64,000 bases of DNA from Flavobacterium sp. ZT3R18. Its GTDB lineage: Bacteria; Bacteroidota; Bacteroidia; Flavobacteriales; Flavobacteriaceae. Below, piece after piece: positions 8,626 to 16,959 of the stretch (the first letter of the stretch is position 1; each line of letters opens with the position of its first letter). The stretch covers positions 511,103-575,102 of the forward strand of contig NZ_VJZS01000001.1 in assembly GCF_007097385.1 (NCBI RefSeq), given 5' to 3'. The notes beneath the pieces are model-generated. The model was not told the DNA's origin, did no database searches, and was given only the letters and a program-made list of their open reading frames with translations. A program made the position numbers and the translations under genes.

Positions 8626-9390
8626 TTATTCAATTTTCCCTAAATCGATTATCTTTTGGGAAACAGTTCCTTTTTCAAATAAGCGAATGAATTTGAAAAC
8701 ACCACTAACTAAATACCCCGGATTTGAAATTAATCGGGCGATTTGGGTTATTTTAATATCTCTTTCTTGTATCGTGGCTTCCCTTTGATTTTCTGGTAGC
8801 ACCACAAATTCGTTGGCAAATTTCCACGCTCCATCTCTTGCGGTTTTCATGCTAAAGTCAATAAAGAAATTGTCTATTTTGCCTGATAATTTTAGTATGA
8901 TAGTCAGCGTCGGCCAAATTTTGATTAAGCATTTTTCGACACTTCCTACCAGATTGCTAAGAATGGTGTTGATTTGATCGAAATCGGATTTTAAGGTCTC
9001 GATATTTTCTACGGTACTGACTTGGGCAGAAGCTATTCCTAGATCTAAATTCACATGGGCATTGATTCCAAGTAACAAATGTTGCACAACTATGGGCCAA
9101 TAGGTTTCGGCTTTTTGAAAAGAAAATCCCCAGCACTCTGATGGCTTTTGCTTTACTTTGTATTGATAATAGGCATTCAAATACCGATTGGCAAAAATGA
9201 CATCCAGTTTTTCCATTCTAGCTCCGTCCTGAAACGAACCATTATCGATGCCTTCTTTTATCTTTAGCGTTACTTCACGGTATAATGTGGTAAATAAACC
9301 GATGGCGCTTTGTTCTTGTTTTGATGATTCTATTATTTCATCCAAAAACTGAATGACTTCGTCTATGGTAGTGGCTTGTTTTATATTCAT
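8626..9390 (-). CDS. DUF5995 family protein
   Basis: This 254-residue, mostly helical soluble protein is of unknown function. The central part (about residues 60-135) has NRYLNAYYQY, a WPIVVQHLLLGINAHVNLDL segment and the ALGI-like histidine region, which I associate with DUF5995. In that family the conserved Asn/His (here GINAHVNLDL) suggests a metal- or ligand-binding helical bundle, but no activity is established. It is monocistronic, convergent with the upstream glycosyltransferase gene and divergent from the Moco regulon. The family name is moderately secure. Confidence 0.6.
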   Translation of the reverse strand: MNIKQATTIDEVIQFLDEIIESSKQEQSAIGLFTTLYREVTLKIKEGIDNGSFQDGARMEKLDVIFANRYLNAYYQYKVKQKPSECWGFSFQKAETYWPIVVQHLLLGINAHVNLDLGIASAQVSTVENIETLKSDFDQINTILSNLVGSVEKCLIKIWPTLTIILKLSGKIDNFFIDFSMKTARDGAWKFANEFVVLPENQREATIQERDIKITQIARLISNPGYLVSGVFKFIRLFEKGTVSQKIIDLGKIE

Positions 9391-9584
9391 TTAAAGGTGG
9401 TTATGGTTAAATAGGGAGAGCGAATATAATTGTTTTTTATTTTTTAAGCGAATTTTTTTGGAGTAATTATCTTGCTATTGTCTTGTTTTTAATAATTAAA
9501 GGTAGCAAGTGTGTCAATAGCCATTTTTTTTATAACAAAAAATGTACTGCTAGGTTGTTTTTTTGTTTTTAGGAAACAATCATT

Positions 9585-9610
9585 TCGTTATATTTGTAAA
9601 AGTATAACGA
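9585..9610 (+). promoter_or_regulatory. ModE-type operator
   Basis: The perfect inverted repeat TCGTTATA (9585-9592) - N10 - TATAACGA (9603-9610) ends 12 bases before the start of the ModE-like gene. It matches the CGTTATAT...TATAACG pattern established for ModE operators in proteobacteria. I infer autoregulation of the Moco operon by molybdate-bound or apo ModE-like protein. Confidence 0.75.
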
Positions 9611-9622
9611 AAAAGAGGAGCT

Positions 9623-9952
9623 TTGAAAATCAAGAGTAAAATTTGGATCGAAACCGATGAAGGAATCCTCATTAGTGAGGGGCGTATTCAATTGCTAAAG
9701 TTAATTGAGTCCACGGGTTCGCTCAATAAAGCCGCCAAGGAAATGAATATTTCATACCAAAAAGCATGGAAATTGATCGATGCTTCGAATAAAGCTTCCA
9801 AAGAGCCTTTGATAGCGACACAAGTGGGAGGGAATAAAGGAGGAGGAACCGTTTTGACACCCTACGGTAAATCCCTTATCGAATCTTTTGATGCCATCAA
9901 TATTGCTTGTTGGGAATTTCTGGACCAGCAACTTAAAAAACATTCCTTATGA
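9623..9952 (+). CDS. modE: ModE-like winged-helix regulator
   Basis: This 109-residue protein matches the N-terminal DNA-binding half of ModE. It has the LLKLIESTGSLNKAAKEMNIS helix-turn-helix (residues about 25-45), followed by YQKAWKLIDASNK and the G-rich wing GGNKGGGTVLTPYG with the LT-x-G pattern. The molybdate-binding MOP domains of E. coli ModE are absent, as in many short homologues, so effector sensing is unclear. The start is TTG after GAGGAG, with a ModE-type palindrome directly upstream. The gene overlaps the next by 4 bases (ATGA), which implies translational coupling. It probably controls the Moco operon that follows. Confidence 0.85.
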   Translation: MKIKSKIWIETDEGILISEGRIQLLKLIESTGSLNKAAKEMNISYQKAWKLIDASNKASKEPLIATQVGGNKGGGTVLTPYGKSLIESFDAINIACWEFLDQQLKKHSL

Positions 9953-10698
9953 ACGTAGAATATTTATTAGACATGCCTTTATTATTGCTTTTGTTTCCCA
10001 TTGTGGCTTTTTTGTATGCCAGTGTGGGTCACGGTGGTGCCAGTGGATATCTTGCTTTGATGAGTGCTTTTGCATTCCCGATGACGTTTATGAAGCCTAC
10101 GGCTTTGGTGTTGAATATCTTGGTTTCGGGGATTTCTTTTTATTTTTATTATAGGAAGAAAAACTTTAAATGGAATCTCTTTTATCCTTTTGCACTCACA
10201 TCTATTCCTTTTTCATTTTTGGGAGGCTATCTAAAGATTGATGTTTTTTATTATAAAATAATTCTGGCCACTGTTTTGGTCTTTGCGGTAATGCGTTTGT
10301 TGGGCCTTTTTGGCAAAGAAAAAGAAAATTTAAAATCCATCAATGTTCCGATGGCATTGGCATTTGGAGCAGTAATTGGTTTTTTGTCAGGCTTGTTAGG
10401 TATTGGTGGAGGGATTGTTTTGAGTCCCGTTTTATTATTGATGGGTTGGGCGACGATGAAACAAACAGCTGCTATATCGGCATTGTTTATTTTGGTCAAT
10501 TCAATATCCGGACTTTTTGGTTTTGTTTCCCAAGGCGGAAGTTTGCCAGCATCTTCGGGAATGTTAATTGGATTGGTTTTTATGGGAGGATTATTTGGCG
10601 CCTATTACGGAAGTACCAAATTCAATTCGAAGGGATTGCGTTATGTTTTATCTGTTGTTATTGGAATCGCCATTTTTAAATTATATACAACAGCATAG
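9949..10698 (+). CDS. TauE/SafE-family membrane transporter
   Basis: This 249-residue inner-membrane protein has about eight transmembrane helices in two halves, each with the family's glycine-rich signature: ASVGHGGASGYLALM near 25-40 and GLLGIGGGIVLSPVLLL near 148-165. TauE/SafE proteins move sulfur oxyanions or organosulfonates. Here the gene is translationally coupled to modE and followed by mobA, and no ModABC molybdate transporter is present in the window. I therefore suggest a role in molybdate or other oxyanion movement, as an inference from position only. It is followed by a strong G/C hairpin. Confidence 0.8.
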   Translation: MNVEYLLDMPLLLLLFPIVAFLYASVGHGGASGYLALMSAFAFPMTFMKPTALVLNILVSGISFYFYYRKKNFKWNLFYPFALTSIPFSFLGGYLKIDVFYYKIILATVLVFAVMRLLGLFGKEKENLKSINVPMALAFGAVIGFLSGLLGIGGGIVLSPVLLLMGWATMKQTAAISALFILVNSISGLFGFVSQGGSLPASSGMLIGLVFMGGLFGAYYGSTKFNSKGLRYVLSVVIGIAIFKLYTTA

Positions 10699-10699
10699 C

Positions 10700-10720
10700 C
10701 CCCTAACCCCCTGAAGGGGG
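10700..10720. repeat. C5/G5 hairpin repeat
   Basis: CCCCC-TGAA-GGGGG (10707-10720), preceded by CCCCTAA, is a short hairpin of a kind dispersed through Bacteroidetes genomes. It lies between tauE and mobA with no T-run, so it may attenuate or stabilise the transcript rather than end it. Confidence 0.5.
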
Positions 10721-10747
10721 AATGGAATGGGAATTATAAACGGGAAC

Positions 10748-11317
10748 ATGAAAAATGAAATTACAGGAATAATTTTGGCAGGCGGAAAAAGCCAACGTAT
10801 GGGAACCGACAAAGGATTATTGGATTTGGAGGGGCAGCCATTCATAAAACACATTTGCGACGCTTTGCAACCCCTTGTAGGATCAAACATTTTGATTGTG
10901 TCTGCTAATAAAGATTATGATCTTTTAGGCTTTTCCAGAGTGGAAGATAGTATTGAAAATAAAGGTCCGGTTGGTGGACTTTACACTGCTTTGAATGAAT
11001 CTAAAACTAAAATAAATTTGGTTTTGAGTGTGGATGTGCCGATGGTTTCGACTGAATTATTAGAATGGCTGCTAAAAAGCCATGATAAAACGTTTATGGT
11101 TACCCAAACGAAAAACGAAGGCAAAGCAAATCCGCTCATTGGCGTTTACGATCGCTCGATGGGAACTGTTTTTGGGGAGCATTTGGCTGGAAACCAGTTG
11201 AAATTGCAACAGGTAATTGAGAATGTCATGCATCAAACTATTGAAGTTCCCGAAAAATGGAAGGATCAGGTTCAGAATATAAATACACAAGAAGAATATC
11301 AAAATTTAATCAAATGA
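10748..11317 (+). CDS. mobA: Molybdenum cofactor guanylyltransferase MobA
   Basis: This protein transfers GMP to molybdopterin to form the bis-MGD cofactor used by DMSO-reductase-family enzymes such as the nitrate reductase at 21874. Starting at the ATG at 10748 (a GTG/ATG-rich extension to 10727 is less likely) gives 189 residues. The nucleotidyltransferase signature LAGGKSQRMGTDKGLL lies at residues about 8-23, GPVGGLYTAL around 70, and SVDVPMV (metal-binding Asp) around 95. Length and motifs are normal. Its stop overlaps the moaD start (ATGA). The call is firm. Confidence 0.93.
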   Translation: MKNEITGIILAGGKSQRMGTDKGLLDLEGQPFIKHICDALQPLVGSNILIVSANKDYDLLGFSRVEDSIENKGPVGGLYTALNESKTKINLVLSVDVPMVSTELLEWLLKSHDKTFMVTQTKNEGKANPLIGVYDRSMGTVFGEHLAGNQLKLQQVIENVMHQTIEVPEKWKDQVQNINTQEEYQNLIK

Positions 11318-11556
11318 CCATAACGTTAAAATATTTTGGTTTACTCGCCGATATTACGCAATTGAAAGAGGAACAATTCACTGTCGAACAAGAGACGATT
11401 TCGGTTTCGACTTTAAAATCTAAAATCGAAACACAATACCAAACGATGCAAAATACAACCTACACCATTGCGGTTAATCAAGCGATGAGCGGATTGCAAA
11501 CAACCGTAAAAGATCAAGATGTAATTGCTTTTCTGCCACCGTTTGCGGGAGGATGA
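11314..11556 (+). CDS. moaD: Molybdopterin synthase sulfur-carrier subunit MoaD
   Basis: This 80-residue ubiquitin-like protein begins MTITLKYFGLLAD and ends PPFAGG. The C-terminal Gly-Gly is the site that is adenylylated by MoeB and then thiocarboxylated. It donates sulfur to precursor Z together with MoaE. The ATG at 11314 overlaps the mobA stop by 4 bases, which decides the start over an upstream in-frame ATG. Its partners moeB and moaE follow in the same operon. Confidence 0.93.
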   Translation: MTITLKYFGLLADITQLKEEQFTVEQETISVSTLKSKIETQYQTMQNTTYTIAVNQAMSGLQTTVKDQDVIAFLPPFAGG

Positions 11557-11641
11557 GGAATTTTAGATTGCAGATTTAAGATTTAAGATTTTGGATTAAC
11601 GATTTTTGATTTTAGATGGAATCTGAATTGACGAAATTAGG

Positions 11642-11758
11642 ATGTGTTCAAATTCTCAAAATGAAAATTGGTATGAATTTCTCTTTGAATTGCCTCAAGC
11701 TTTAGCTGGAGCAAAAGAAATGAATGTCAAATTGGCTTTAGCCAAAAAGAAAAACTAA
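11642..11758 (+). CDS. Short open frame of unknown function
   Basis: This is a 38-codon ATG-to-TAA frame (MCSNSQNENWYEF... ending in Lys-rich KKKN) in the gap between moaD and moeB. The composition is protein-like (Trp, Tyr, Phe, Leu, Ala helix), but I recognise no family. It may be a tiny gene, a gene relic or chance. Upstream bases 11560-11625 are AT-rich ATTTTAGATT-type repeats. Confidence 0.25.
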   Translation: MCSNSQNENWYEFLFELPQALAGAKEMNVKLALAKKKN

Positions 11759-11783
11759 TATGAGCTTGTACTACTTATACCTG

Positions 11784-11803
11784 CACTGAGCGAAGTCGAA
11801 GTG
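11784..11803. repeat. CACTGAGCGAAGTCGAAGTG repeat
   Basis: This is a 20-base imperfect palindrome (CACT...AGTG ends, GAAGTCGAAG core) of a kind widely dispersed in Bacteroidetes intergenic DNA. It lies 33 bases before moeB. No function is assigned. Confidence 0.45.
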
Positions 11804-11836
11804 TGGTTGAAAAAACTTTCAATGTTTTAAAATAAA

Positions 11837-12904
11837 ATGAGAAACAAAACACGCTATTCCAGACAAATGACACTCCCGGAAATAGGAGAAACAGGTCAGC
11901 AAAAATTACTCGATGCTCGTGTTCTAGTAATTGGTGCTGGTGGTTTGGGCTGTCCTGTTTTACAAAATTTGGCAGCAGCAGGAGTTGGGAACATTGGGAT
12001 TGTAGATGGAGATGTGGTGGATGAAACCAATTTGCACAGACAATTACTGTACACATTAAAAGACTGCGGAAACAGCAAGGCCGAAACAGCGAAGAAAGCC
12101 GTTTTGGAACTCAATCCCGAGGTTAATGTGACGGTTTTTCCAGAATTTTTCACGGCTCAAAATGCGACTCGAATTGTTGAAGGATACCAAATCATTGTCG
12201 ATTGTACGGATGCCATTGCCGTTCGTTATTTGATTAATGATGTGGCTGTGGCCAAAAGAATTCCGGTAGTCTATGCTTCGATTCATAAATTTGAAGGTCA
12301 GGTTTCGGTATTTAATTATAAAAATGGGCCCAGTTACCGTTGCTTGTTTCCCGAACAGGAGGGATTAAATGTAGTTCCCAATTGCGCCGTTTCTGGAGTT
12401 TTGGGTGTTTTGCCCAATACCATTGGAACGTTACAAGCCACCGAAGTGCTCAAAATAATACTCGGAATTGGGGAAGTGCTGTCGGGAAAATTGTTGCTGT
12501 ATGACGGACTGCATTTTCAAACGCAAGTGATTGATTTTGCAAAGAATCCCAAAGCTGTTGAAAAAGGATTTATAAATGGAAGTTTGCTTTTGAACAGTAA
12601 AAAAACTGTAGAAGACTTAACTCCCGAATCGTTTTTACAAAAATGCAATCAATTAGGAATTGTTGTTATTGACGTTCGAGAATTGGGAGAAACACCGGAG
12701 TTTAAAAGGAATAATGTTATTCGAATTCCTTTGAGCGGATTAGAAGATTACAGCAAGAAATTGAATAAAAATCAAGAAATCGTTTTGTTTTGTCAAACGG
12801 GTCAACGCAGTCAAGCAGCTATGAATTATTTGAAAAAATCAGGGTTTGTTGGTGTTTTTCATTTAGGAAAAGGCATTGAATCTTTGAAAAATCAATTGCA
12901 ATAA
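11837..12904 (+). CDS. moeB: Molybdopterin-synthase adenylyltransferase MoeB with C-terminal rhodanese domain
   Basis: This 355-residue fusion has an N-terminal E1-like domain (1-240) with the ATP loop GAGGLGCPVLQNLAAAGVG (about 35-53), DGDVVDETNLHRQ after it, and the catalytic Cys in NCAVSGVLGVLP (about 185). The C-terminal rhodanese domain (260-355) has the active-site loop CQTGQRS near 319. The protein adenylylates the MoaD tail, and the rhodanese part may deliver sulfur to it, as in eukaryotic MOCS3-type proteins. The MoaD neighbour favours the Moco role over ThiS activation. The usual C-terminal CxxC zinc pairs are not obvious. Confidence 0.9.
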   Translation: MRNKTRYSRQMTLPEIGETGQQKLLDARVLVIGAGGLGCPVLQNLAAAGVGNIGIVDGDVVDETNLHRQLLYTLKDCGNSKAETAKKAVLELNPEVNVTVFPEFFTAQNATRIVEGYQIIVDCTDAIAVRYLINDVAVAKRIPVVYASIHKFEGQVSVFNYKNGPSYRCLFPEQEGLNVVPNCAVSGVLGVLPNTIGTLQATEVLKIILGIGEVLSGKLLLYDGLHFQTQVIDFAKNPKAVEKGFINGSLLLNSKKTVEDLTPESFLQKCNQLGIVVIDVRELGETPEFKRNNVIRIPLSGLEDYSKKLNKNQEIVLFCQTGQRSQAAMNYLKKSGFVGVFHLGKGIESLKNQLQ

Positions 12905-12945
12905 CAATGTCAATAACAATTTCAATAACAATTTTAAAAAACAAA
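12892..12945. repeat. CAATAACAAT tandem repeats
   Basis: Three imperfect copies of a CAAT(G/T)TCAATAACAAT-like unit span the end of moeB and the moeB-moaE gap. It is simple low-complexity DNA with no clear role. Confidence 0.4.
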
Positions 12946-12961
12946 AAAATATACAATACTC

Positions 12962-13408
12962 ATGTCAACAGAGAAACCCAAAAAAAGTTCCTTTATTCAG
13001 GGACAGATAACAGCCGAATTCATTGGTAATTCAATTGCCAAACATCAAAGTAAAACTACGATTGGCGCCCACAATATTTTTCTGGGGCAGGTTCGCGCCG
13101 ATGTGATTGAAGGAAAAACAGTCGCCGCCATTGAATATACGGCTTACGAGGAAATGGCAGAGCAAACGTTCTGTGAAATTCGGGAAGCGGCTTTCGCCAA
13201 ATATGAGCTTTCGTGTTTGCACATTTACCATAGTTTGGGAACGGTAAAAACGGGCGAAATCTGTCTGTTTGTTTTTGTTTCGGCACCAAGACGAAAAGTG
13301 GTTTACGAAGCTTTGGAGTTTTTGGTGGAAGAAATAAAAGAAAAAACCGCCGTTTTTGGAAAAGAAATTTTTGAAGACGAAAGTTATACTTGGAAAAAAA
13401 ACACATAA
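12962..13408 (+). CDS. moaE: Molybdopterin synthase catalytic subunit MoaE
   Basis: This 148-residue protein converts cyclic pyranopterin monophosphate to molybdopterin with MoaD. Family marks are GAHNIFLGQVRAD near 36-48, YTAYEEMAE near 60, the HSLGTVKTGE segment (about 87-96) and the active-site RRKVVYEALEFLVEEIKEKTA with its conserved Lys (about 108-128). It sits in the Moco operon after moeB. Its 3' end is followed directly by rhuM, which starts 15 bases later, so insertion did not damage it. The call is firm. Confidence 0.93.
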   Translation: MSTEKPKKSSFIQGQITAEFIGNSIAKHQSKTTIGAHNIFLGQVRADVIEGKTVAAIEYTAYEEMAEQTFCEIREAAFAKYELSCLHIYHSLGTVKTGEICLFVFVSAPRRKVVYEALEFLVEEIKEKTAVFGKEIFEDESYTWKKNT

Positions 13409-13422
13409 AAGTTAATAAGCTT

Positions 13423-14430
13423 ATGAGTAATGGGGAAATACTGATATATCAAAATCAAGAAGGGAGCATCAAAATTGATGTTCGGCTTGAAGAAGAAACC
13501 GTTTGGTTGACACAAGCACAAATAGCTTTGCTTTTTGCTAAAGGGAGAACGACAATAACAGAGCACATTCAAAATGTTTTTAATGAAGGTGAATTGGATG
13601 AAAAAGTGGTATGTCGGGAATTCCGACTCACCAGTCCGCACGGTGCTATTGAAGGAAAGACACAGGAAAAAGATGTGAAACATTACAATCTGGACGTTAT
13701 TATTTCTGTCGGATATAGGGTCAAATCCCAGCAAGGAACGCAATTCCGTATTTGGGCAACACAACGATTGAAGGAATACATTGTGAAAGGTTTTGCTTTG
13801 AATGATGATCGTTTCAAAACAGGTAATTCGATGAATTATTTCACTGAGTTACAAGAACGCATAAGAGAGATACGATTATCGGAACGCTTTTTCTACCAAA
13901 AGATTAAAGATATTTATACCACAAGTATAGATTATAATCCAAAAGATGAAAAGACTATTGAGTTCTTCAAGATAGTGCAAAATAAGTTGCTTTGGGCGAT
14001 ATCTCAAAATACAGCGGCAGAGTTGGTTTACAGACGAGTTGATGCTTCTTTGCCTCTTTTGGGAATGCAATCATTAGATAAAAAAGATATTGCTAAAATT
14101 AAAAAGACAGATGTAAGCGTAGCTAAAAATTATCTCGACGAAAATGAAATAAAGTTACTAGGTTTATTAGTGGAGCAATATTTAGCATTTGCCGAAACTA
14201 TGGCGCAACAGCAAATGCCAATGTATATGAAAGATTGGACAGAACGATTGGACAGCATATTGCAACTCAATGGAAGAGAACTTTTGACACATGCGGGAAA
14301 AATAAGTCACGATATGGCTATTGAAAAATCAAATGCTGAATTTGAAAAATACAAGGTAACAAAAACTGCAATTGAAAAAGAACAGAGTTTAAAAGAAATT
14401 GAAGCAGACATCAAAAGGTTAAAAAAATAA
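13423..14430 (+). CDS. RhuM-family protein inserted in the Moco operon
   Basis: This 335-residue cytoplasmic protein belongs to the virulence-associated RhuM family. It has a winged-helix-like N-terminal part (TVWLTQAQIALLFAKGRTTITEHI, about 25-48), the family block NLDVIISVGYRVKSQQGTQFR (split across 95-115) and IWATQRLKEYIVKGFALNDDR just after it, then a coiled, Lys/Glu-rich C-terminus. The biochemical role is not established; homologues lie in pathogenicity islands and near restriction systems. I start at ATG 13423 rather than a TTG at 13390 inside moaE. It has no known link to Moco synthesis, so it looks like an insertion between moaE and moaCB that kept the operon strand. Confidence 0.8.
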   Translation: MSNGEILIYQNQEGSIKIDVRLEEETVWLTQAQIALLFAKGRTTITEHIQNVFNEGELDEKVVCREFRLTSPHGAIEGKTQEKDVKHYNLDVIISVGYRVKSQQGTQFRIWATQRLKEYIVKGFALNDDRFKTGNSMNYFTELQERIREIRLSERFFYQKIKDIYTTSIDYNPKDEKTIEFFKIVQNKLLWAISQNTAAELVYRRVDASLPLLGMQSLDKKDIAKIKKTDVSVAKNYLDENEIKLLGLLVEQYLAFAETMAQQQMPMYMKDWTERLDSILQLNGRELLTHAGKISHDMAIEKSNAEFEKYKVTKTAIEKEQSLKEIEADIKRLKK

Positions 14431-14444
14431 ATCATAAAGTTAAA

Positions 14445-15359
14445 ATGGTAGACATCACTCATAAAATAATCACACAACGTACCGCTACTGCACAGGCAAT
14501 CGTAAAAGTAGGTTCGCCAGCAACGATGCAGGCTATTTTAAACAAAACCGTTCCAAAAGGCGATGTGTTGGAAGTAGCACGAACAGCGGGTTTGTTTGCT
14601 GTCAAAAACACTTGGAACTCCATTCCGGATTGTCATCCAATGCCAATTGAATTCACTGGAATTGAATACGAAATGGGGGTAGATTCAGTGTTGATTAAGG
14701 TAACTGTAAAAGCCATTTACAGAACAGGCGTTGAGGTCGAAGCCATGCACGGCGCTTCTATAGTTGCCCTAACGATGTACGACATGCTAAAACCCATTGA
14801 CAAGCAAGTCGAAATTTCGACCATAAAATTACTCCACAAAAAAGGCGGAAAATCCGATTACGGAAATAAAGAAGTTCAGGATTTATCTGTGGCGGTCATG
14901 GTTTGTTCCGATAGTGTTTCCAGCGGAAAGAAAGAAGACCGAGCAGGAAAAGTAATCTCGGATAAAGTCAAGAATCTGGGGTTAGAAGTTTCAAATTATA
15001 TCATTATTCCAGATGAGGTTTTAGACATTCAAAACACCATAAACAGCTTGTGTACCCAAGAAACCGATTTGGTTATCATCACTGGCGGAACAGGTTTGTC
15101 CAATCGTGATGTCACTCCCGAAGCCGTTATCCCAATGCTTGACCGACGCATTCCGGGTATTGAGGAAGCCATTCGCTCGTACGGGCAAGACAGAACTCCC
15201 TATGCAATGTTGTCCAGAAGTGTGGTAGGGTTCAAGGGGAATACCCTGATTATGGCCTTGCCAGGTTCCACAGCTGGAGCCAGTGAATCTATGGATGCGG
15301 TATTTCCTTCCATATTGCATTTATTCAAAATATTAAATGGTTTCAACCATGGAAAATAA
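14445..15359 (+). CDS. moaCB: MoaC-MoaB fusion (bifunctional Moco biosynthesis protein)
   Basis: This is a 304-residue fusion. The MoaC part (1-145) has the PDCHPMPIE loop near 64 and EVEAMHGASIVALTMYDMLK near 103-122, the cyclic pyranopterin monophosphate synthase signature with catalytic lysines nearby. The MoaB/MogA part (150-304) has VCSDSVSSGKKEDRAG, the GGTGLSNRDVTPEA loop near 213 and LPGSTAGASESMDAV near 276, the molybdopterin adenylyltransferase fold. The first half acts with MoaA on GTP; the second activates molybdopterin for MoeA. The stop overlaps the moaA start by 11 bases. Such fusions occur in Bacteroidetes. Confidence 0.92.
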   Translation: MVDITHKIITQRTATAQAIVKVGSPATMQAILNKTVPKGDVLEVARTAGLFAVKNTWNSIPDCHPMPIEFTGIEYEMGVDSVLIKVTVKAIYRTGVEVEAMHGASIVALTMYDMLKPIDKQVEISTIKLLHKKGGKSDYGNKEVQDLSVAVMVCSDSVSSGKKEDRAGKVISDKVKNLGLEVSNYIIIPDEVLDIQNTINSLCTQETDLVIITGGTGLSNRDVTPEAVIPMLDRRIPGIEEAIRSYGQDRTPYAMLSRSVVGFKGNTLIMALPGSTAGASESMDAVFPSILHLFKILNGFNHGK

Positions 15360-16356
15360 AATCAATCCAATGCAGGACAACCACGGCAGAGCGCACAATT
15401 ACCTCCGCATTTCGATTACAGAACATTGTAATTTGAGATGCACTTATTGTATGCCAGCCGAGGGGATTGTGCTTACCCCAAGAGCGCATCTGATGACTGC
15501 AGACGAGATTGTTACCATCGCCCAAACTTTCGTAAAACTGGGCGTGACCAAAATAAGATTGACCGGTGGAGAGCCTTTGGTACGGAAAGATGCCAAAACC
15601 ATTATAGAACAATTAGGAAAACTCGGTGTCGAACTGACATTGACCACCAACGGAATCTTGGTACACGAATTCATAGATACGTTCAAAGAAGCTGGAATTA
15701 CCACTTTGAACGTGAGTATAGACAGTTTACAAAAAGACAAATTCAACCAAATTACCCGTCGTAATTATTTTGAAAAACTAATTGAAAATCTAGATTTATT
15801 GGAGGTAAATGGGTTTCAGGTAAAACTAAATGTTGTCGTTATCAAAGGTTTTAATGACAACGAAATCATCGATTTTATAGAGATGACCAAAGACCGAAAC
15901 ATTCAGATTCGGTTTATAGAGTTCATGCCTTTTGACGGCAATCAATGGAACAAAGAAAAACTGGTGAGTTACGCCGAAATCCTTTCGCAGGTCAATGCTT
16001 TTTATAGCGAACAAAAGGTAGAACGCACCCAAGACAAGCCGAACGACACGGCCAAAAATCACAAAATAGAATCCTACAAAGGCAGTTTCTCGGTGATCAG
16101 TTCGGTGACCAATCCTTTTTGCAGCAGCTGCAACCGCATCCGTTTAACAGCCGACGGAAAACTGAAAAACTGTTTGTTTTCCAATTCAGAAACTTCATTG
16201 CTCGATACGCTACGAGCCGGAGAATCGATAGAACCGCTCATCTTTCAAAATATAAAATCCAAACATGCCATGCGCGGTGGAATGGACGATGATGCCAAGT
16301 TTCAAAATCCGGCATTGTTTTCTCAAAACAGAAGCATGATTAAGATTGGAGGATAG
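15349..16356 (+). CDS. moaA: GTP 3',8-cyclase MoaA
   Basis: This 335-residue radical SAM enzyme starts Moco synthesis by cyclising GTP. The N-terminal [4Fe-4S] motif C27-x3-C31-x2-C34 (in EHCNLRCTYCMP) binds SAM. The C-terminal cluster ligands are C258-x2-C261-x13-C275 (FCSSCNRIRLTADGKLKNC), and the protein ends IKIGG with the conserved Gly-Gly. The ATG at 15349 overlaps moaCB by 11 bases; an upstream ATG at 15337 is less likely. It is the last gene of the operon. The call is firm. Confidence 0.95.
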   Translation: MENKINPMQDNHGRAHNYLRISITEHCNLRCTYCMPAEGIVLTPRAHLMTADEIVTIAQTFVKLGVTKIRLTGGEPLVRKDAKTIIEQLGKLGVELTLTTNGILVHEFIDTFKEAGITTLNVSIDSLQKDKFNQITRRNYFEKLIENLDLLEVNGFQVKLNVVVIKGFNDNEIIDFIEMTKDRNIQIRFIEFMPFDGNQWNKEKLVSYAEILSQVNAFYSEQKVERTQDKPNDTAKNHKIESYKGSFSVISSVTNPFCSSCNRIRLTADGKLKNCLFSNSETSLLDTLRAGESIEPLIFQNIKSKHAMRGGMDDDAKFQNPALFSQNRSMIKIGG

Positions 16357-16377
16357 GTTTAGTATGACAAAAGAAAA

Positions 16378-16581
16378 TTAAATATACGCCCCGATATTGT
16401 CATTCAGCGACTCTTCGGAATCTCCGATTGGGATTTGCTTATCGCACCAAATTGGGGACTCAAAAAGACCCAAATCCAACATTATATCGACTCTGCAATC
16501 GAAAACAGGGGCGTCATCCAAGGTTCCCAGTACAACAATATATAGAAAACCACAAGCTGATCCATAATATTGTCTTCCCAC
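16378..16581 (-). pseudogene. Possible gene fragment of unknown family
   Basis: A frame of 67 codons from a GTG at 16581 has well-ordered protein-like sequence (GRQYYGSACGFLYIVVLGTL, then LGLFESPIWCDKQIPIG). The frame stays open upstream to about 16645 through KTPPPKDKFVG but has no ATG. It looks like the C-terminal part of a lost gene. I do not recognise the family. It could be a tiny real gene starting at GTG. Confidence 0.3.
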
Positions 16582-16906
16582 AAACTTGTCCTTAGGAGGT
16601 GGAGTTTTTATTCTAAAAAAACAATATGAAATGGCGTTTTTATTAGTTTAGAAAAAACGTCAATGGTAGGAACGAGGAGTCTCTGCAATACTATTCTGCA
16701 ATAGTTTTTTTTGCGAGAAGCACTTTTACTGTAGTTTTAATGGGCTATATTTACGTTATAATTTGTAAAATAAGTTTGACTAAAGATTTTTGTCGAATTA
16801 ATAGTAGCTACAAACAGAACTGACAACACCCATTGGCTCAAAAGGCATTACTATTTTACGGACAAGCATAAAATTAAATGGTTCATTTTTTACTTATTTT
16901 ACCCAA

Positions 16907-16920
16907 ATGATAAATATCAT
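16907..16920 (+). promoter_or_regulatory. Motif A (FNR/DNR-like) before narK
   Basis: ATGAT-AAAT-ATCAT is a palindrome with the TTGAT-N4-ATCAA geometry of CRP/FNR-family sites. It lies 112 bases before the narK ATG. The same motif lies before nirK, in the nor/ric region and before the gene at 35887. Its centre is 58 bases from that of motif B here, against 56 at nirK. Confidence 0.65.
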
Positions 16921-16959
16921 ATTTTAATTTTTATTTACACATTAATTTTACATCAAAGA

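Noticed and set aside
16740..16770. CGTTATAATTTG, considered as a second ModE site
   Set aside because: Only the left half matches; there is no TATAACG arm, and the sequence belongs to a repeat shared with 25828-25878.
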